Below are positions 62,041 to 64,000 of a stretch of 64,000 bases of DNA, in pieces. The stretch is from Eubacterium sp. GTDB taxonomy: Bacteria > Bacillota > Clostridia > Oscillospirales > Acutalibacteraceae. Position numbers and translations under genes: made by a program. How positions within the stretch are numbered: the stretch's first letter is position 1; the number at the start of each line of letters is the position of its first letter. The stretch covers positions 1 through 64,000 of the forward strand of contig JACTVT010000001.1 of the NCBI GenBank assembly GCA_014465955.1, written 5' to 3'. The notes beneath the pieces are model-generated. The model did no database searches. It was given only the letters and a program-made list of their open reading frames with translations, and was not told the origin of the DNA.

Positions 62041-63237
62041 GTGAAAAATTTGATTCGTGCGGCGGATACCGTTATTGCACTTGTATTAACAGTTATCTAC
62101 GCTTTTGTAATATACGGCAGTGCGGCACTGCCTGATGAAATCATCGTTCATGATGATAAAATGCAGACTATAAATCATTTTTACAGCGTTTCGGTCGATA
62201 ATAACGCCAGAAGCGTTGATTATCAGAGCGCAGAGTCTGTCGGCGGCAGTGAAAGTGATCTTAAATTTCTGAATGTTATTCCTGTTAAAACCGAAACCGT
62301 GTCAAAAGAGGAACGTGAAAAAGTGCTTGTTTCGGGCAAGTCATTCGGCATCAAACTATATACTGACGGTGTGATTATAGTCGGTACAAAAGATGTTAAT
62401 GTAGGCGGTGATATTGTAAATCCTGCCAAAAGTGCAGGGCTTCAGGTGGGCGATGTCATTATTTCCATAAACGGCACAAGGGTGTATTCTTCTGACGAGG
62501 TTGAAAAAATTTTAAACGATAATAACGGTCAGAAATATACAATCAGAATTAAGCGCAGCGGCGCATATAAAACGTTTGAACTGGAGCCTGTTTATGTGCC
62601 TAATGAAAGTTGTTACAAGGCGGGAATGTGGGTGCGTGATTCTACAGCGGGCATCGGCACGGTAACCTTTTTTTATCCGAACACAAATATGGTGGGCGCA
62701 CTCGGTCATCCGATTACAGATGTGGACACAGGCGAGATTATGCCGATTCTTAACGGCGAGGCGGTTGAAACTACCGTAACATCGGTTACAAAATCAACAG
62801 GCAGTGAAACAGGGTCTCTCTGCTGTGATTTTTCAAGTGTACGAATCGGTGCGCTCACGAAAAATACAAATTACGGCGTGTACGGTAATTATGACAGCGG
62901 TGTTGATTTGTCGGAGACGCTTGCTTATGAAGTCGCATCGGTGCAGGAAATTCAAAAAGGTTTATGCCAACTGATATGCACGGTTGAGGGTGAAACTCCT
63001 GCCGTTTATTCTGCCGAAATCACAAAAATTTCTTATAATGACAAAGATAAAAATATGATTATCAGGGTTACGGACAGCGATCTGCTAAAAAAAACAGGCG
63101 GAATTGTTCAGGGTATGAGCGGCACGCCGATTATCCAGAACGGTAAATTAATCGGTGCAGTTACACACGTTATGGTAAACAGTCCGAGCAAGGGCTACGC
63201 AATTTTTGCACAGACAATGCTGGATGAATGCAAATGA
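62041..63237 (+). CDS. spoIVB: Sporulation serine peptidase SpoIVB (S55)
   Basis: About 398 aa from GTG 62041 behind GGTGAT. One N-terminal membrane helix (about 5-27), a PDZ domain (about 115-195; AGLQVGDVIISINGTRVYS), then the S55 peptidase with GHPITD (catalytic His, near residue 223) and GMSGTPII (catalytic Ser, near 361). In B. subtilis it is secreted from the forespore and triggers pro-sigma-K cleavage. The open frame continues upstream through repeats, where a start is unlikely. Confidence 0.93.
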   Translation: MKNLIRAADTVIALVLTVIYAFVIYGSAALPDEIIVHDDKMQTINHFYSVSVDNNARSVDYQSAESVGGSESDLKFLNVIPVKTETVSKEEREKVLVSGKSFGIKLYTDGVIIVGTKDVNVGGDIVNPAKSAGLQVGDVIISINGTRVYSSDEVEKILNDNNGQKYTIRIKRSGAYKTFELEPVYVPNESCYKAGMWVRDSTAGIGTVTFFYPNTNMVGALGHPITDVDTGEIMPILNGEAVETTVTSVTKSTGSETGSLCCDFSSVRIGALTKNTNYGVYGNYDSGVDLSETLAYEVASVQEIQKGLCQLICTVEGETPAVYSAEITKISYNDKDKNMIIRVTDSDLLKKTGGIVQGMSGTPIIQNGKLIGAVTHVMVNSPSKGYAIFAQTMLDECK

Positions 63238-63257
63238 TTATCTCAATCCCATTAAGT

Positions 63258-63290
63258 TAAGGCTTCCACTTAAGAAGAAGCCTTATTTTT
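63258..63290 (+). terminator. Terminator after spoIVB
   Basis: The arms TAAGGCTTC and GAAGCCTTA enclose about ten bases and are followed by a T-run. Confidence 0.85.
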
Positions 63291-63308
63291 ATTGTTTTAT
63301 ATATTTTC

Positions 63309-63337
63309 TTGAAAACCGATAATATATATGTTAAAAT
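63309..63337 (+). promoter_or_regulatory. Promoter of the YfhO-like gene
   Basis: TTGAAA (63309-63314), a 17-base spacer and TAAAAT (63332-63337). Confidence 0.5.
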
Positions 63338-63374
63338 GTAAAATAATGTAAATAAAACTATCGGCGGTGAAAAA

Positions 63375-64000
63375 ATGAAATCTTCTTCTAAAAAAAGATT
63401 AAATACTGCGGTGTTGCTTGTGCTTGCATTTGCAATACCTTTCGTTATTCTGTGTATTGCGTTTGCTTACAGAGGGCTTGTGCCGTTCGGCGATCATTCC
63501 GTATTTATGTGGGATTCCAAATTGCAGTACAAGGATTATTTCGGCTATTTGTGGGACGTTCTGCACGGTAATGCAAGCTTGTCTTATTCTGCGTCAAAAT
63601 CTCTCGGCGGTCAGATGTCGGGGCTTGTAGCGTATTATCTGACGTGTCCGCTTAATCTGCTTATGTACTTTTTTGATAAATCTCAGATTGGGCTGTTTCT
63701 TTCTGTTGAAACGATACTAAAAATGGCATTTGCAGGCGTTACGGCAAGTTATTTTCTTAAGAAAAGATACAATATCAATTCAGCCGTTGTGCTGATCCTT
63801 TCAACCTGCTACGCCCTTATGGAATATAATATTTATTACTGCCGAAACATTATGTGGCTTGACGGTGCGGTTATGCTGCCCCTTGCTGCGCTCGGCGCTT
63901 ATGAACTGCTTCATAATAATAAAAAAGGCTTGCTCTTTTTCTCTGTAGCAGTTACAATTATTTCAAACTGGTATTCAGGCTTTATGGTCTGCCTTATGAC
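63375..64000 (+). CDS. YfhO-family membrane protein (partial)
   Basis: The first 208 residues of a polytopic membrane protein; the gene runs past the window end. The first helix (about 10-32) is followed by an extracellular FGDHSVFMWDSKLQY stretch and the SKSLGGQ segment, as in YfhO, which resembles GT-C glycosyltransferases and is linked to lipoteichoic-acid glycosylation in Gram-positives. More helices follow (about 90-105, 110-130, 140-160, 165-180, 185-205). GGTGA precedes the ATG at 63375. Confidence 0.8.
   Translation, partial: MKSSSKKRLNTAVLLVLAFAIPFVILCIAFAYRGLVPFGDHSVFMWDSKLQYKDYFGYLWDVLHGNASLSYSASKSLGGQMSGLVAYYLTCPLNLLMYFFDKSQIGLFLSVETILKMAFAGVTASYFLKKRYNINSAVVLILSTCYALMEYNIYYCRNIMWLDGAVMLPLAALGAYELLHNNKKGLLFFSVAVTIISNWYSGFMVCLM

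Overview
The window looks like core chromosome of a low-to-moderate G+C Gram-positive bacterium of the class Clostridia, most likely a gut Oscillospiraceae/Ruminococcaceae relative. The basis is gene content: PolC together with a DnaE-type polymerase, the yabM-mazG-yabO-yabP-yabQ-divIC block, spoIVB, hprK-glk-murB-rapZ-whiA-dnaE-pfkA, and the pyrH-frr-uppS-cdsA-dxr-rseP-ispG-polC cluster. yabP, yabQ and spoIVB point to an endospore-forming ancestry. No rRNA, tRNA, CRISPR array or complete insertion sequence was seen. Nearly all genes are on the + strand; the exceptions are a two-gene unit at 45138-46634 and a glycosyltransferase at 51131-52330.

Layout. 1-1.25 kb: an A+T-rich tyrosine recombinase, probably the edge of an integrated element. 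1.25-1.69 kb: a gene-free stretch with a promoter, a strong terminator and a hairpin repeat. 1.7-4.5 kb: a phosphoesterase, an SGNH hydrolase, a YjbR/MmcQ protein and a HAD phosphatase. 4.5-9.65 kb: one promoter followed by a pantothenate-to-CoA operon (a DUF2520 dehydrogenase in the ketopantoate reductase position, panB, panC, panD, coaBC, coaX). 9.7-14.5 kb: an accessory stretch with an XRE regulator and a small membrane protein behind three operator-like palindromes, two GNAT acetyltransferases, a MazG-like pyrophosphohydrolase, and a membrane protein overlapping a condensation-type acyltransferase. 14.5-24.8 kb: UMP kinase, ribosome recycling, undecaprenyl and phospholipid synthesis, MEP-pathway isoprenoid genes, RseP and PolC. 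24.8-31.1 kb: a his operon starting with a hisZ-hisG fusion, interrupted by a metallo-beta-lactamase lipoprotein and a DUF3006 gene; hisC, hisH and hisF are absent. 31-38 kb: recJ, relA/spoT, dtd, an MBL hydrolase and hemZ. 38-43 kb: an acidic coiled-coil protein, then the sporulation/division block. 43-45 kb: a fumarase alpha subunit without its beta subunit, and an rRNA methyltransferase. 45-46.6 kb: a nonsense-interrupted membrane-anchored gene and an HPr-kinase/PCK-like kinase. 46.7-51 kb: a Y-family polymerase with a LexA-like box, an aminotransferase, a DMT transporter and nrdR with a NrdR-like box. 51-63.2 kb: a glycosyltransferase, hprK, glk, murB, rapZ, whiA, dnaE, pfkA and spoIVB. 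The window ends inside a YfhO-type membrane protein.

The most notable sequence-level observations are these. PolC keeps its PHP and polymerase motifs but has lost the roughly 170-190-residue 3'-5' exonuclease normally inserted in the PHP domain. HisZ is fused to HisG. A scattered family of short GTAGGG-headed hairpins has arms that differ from copy to copy but still pair. Palindromic operator candidates lie over the his promoter and upstream of the XRE regulator. All functions are read from motifs and gene order; no database search was run.
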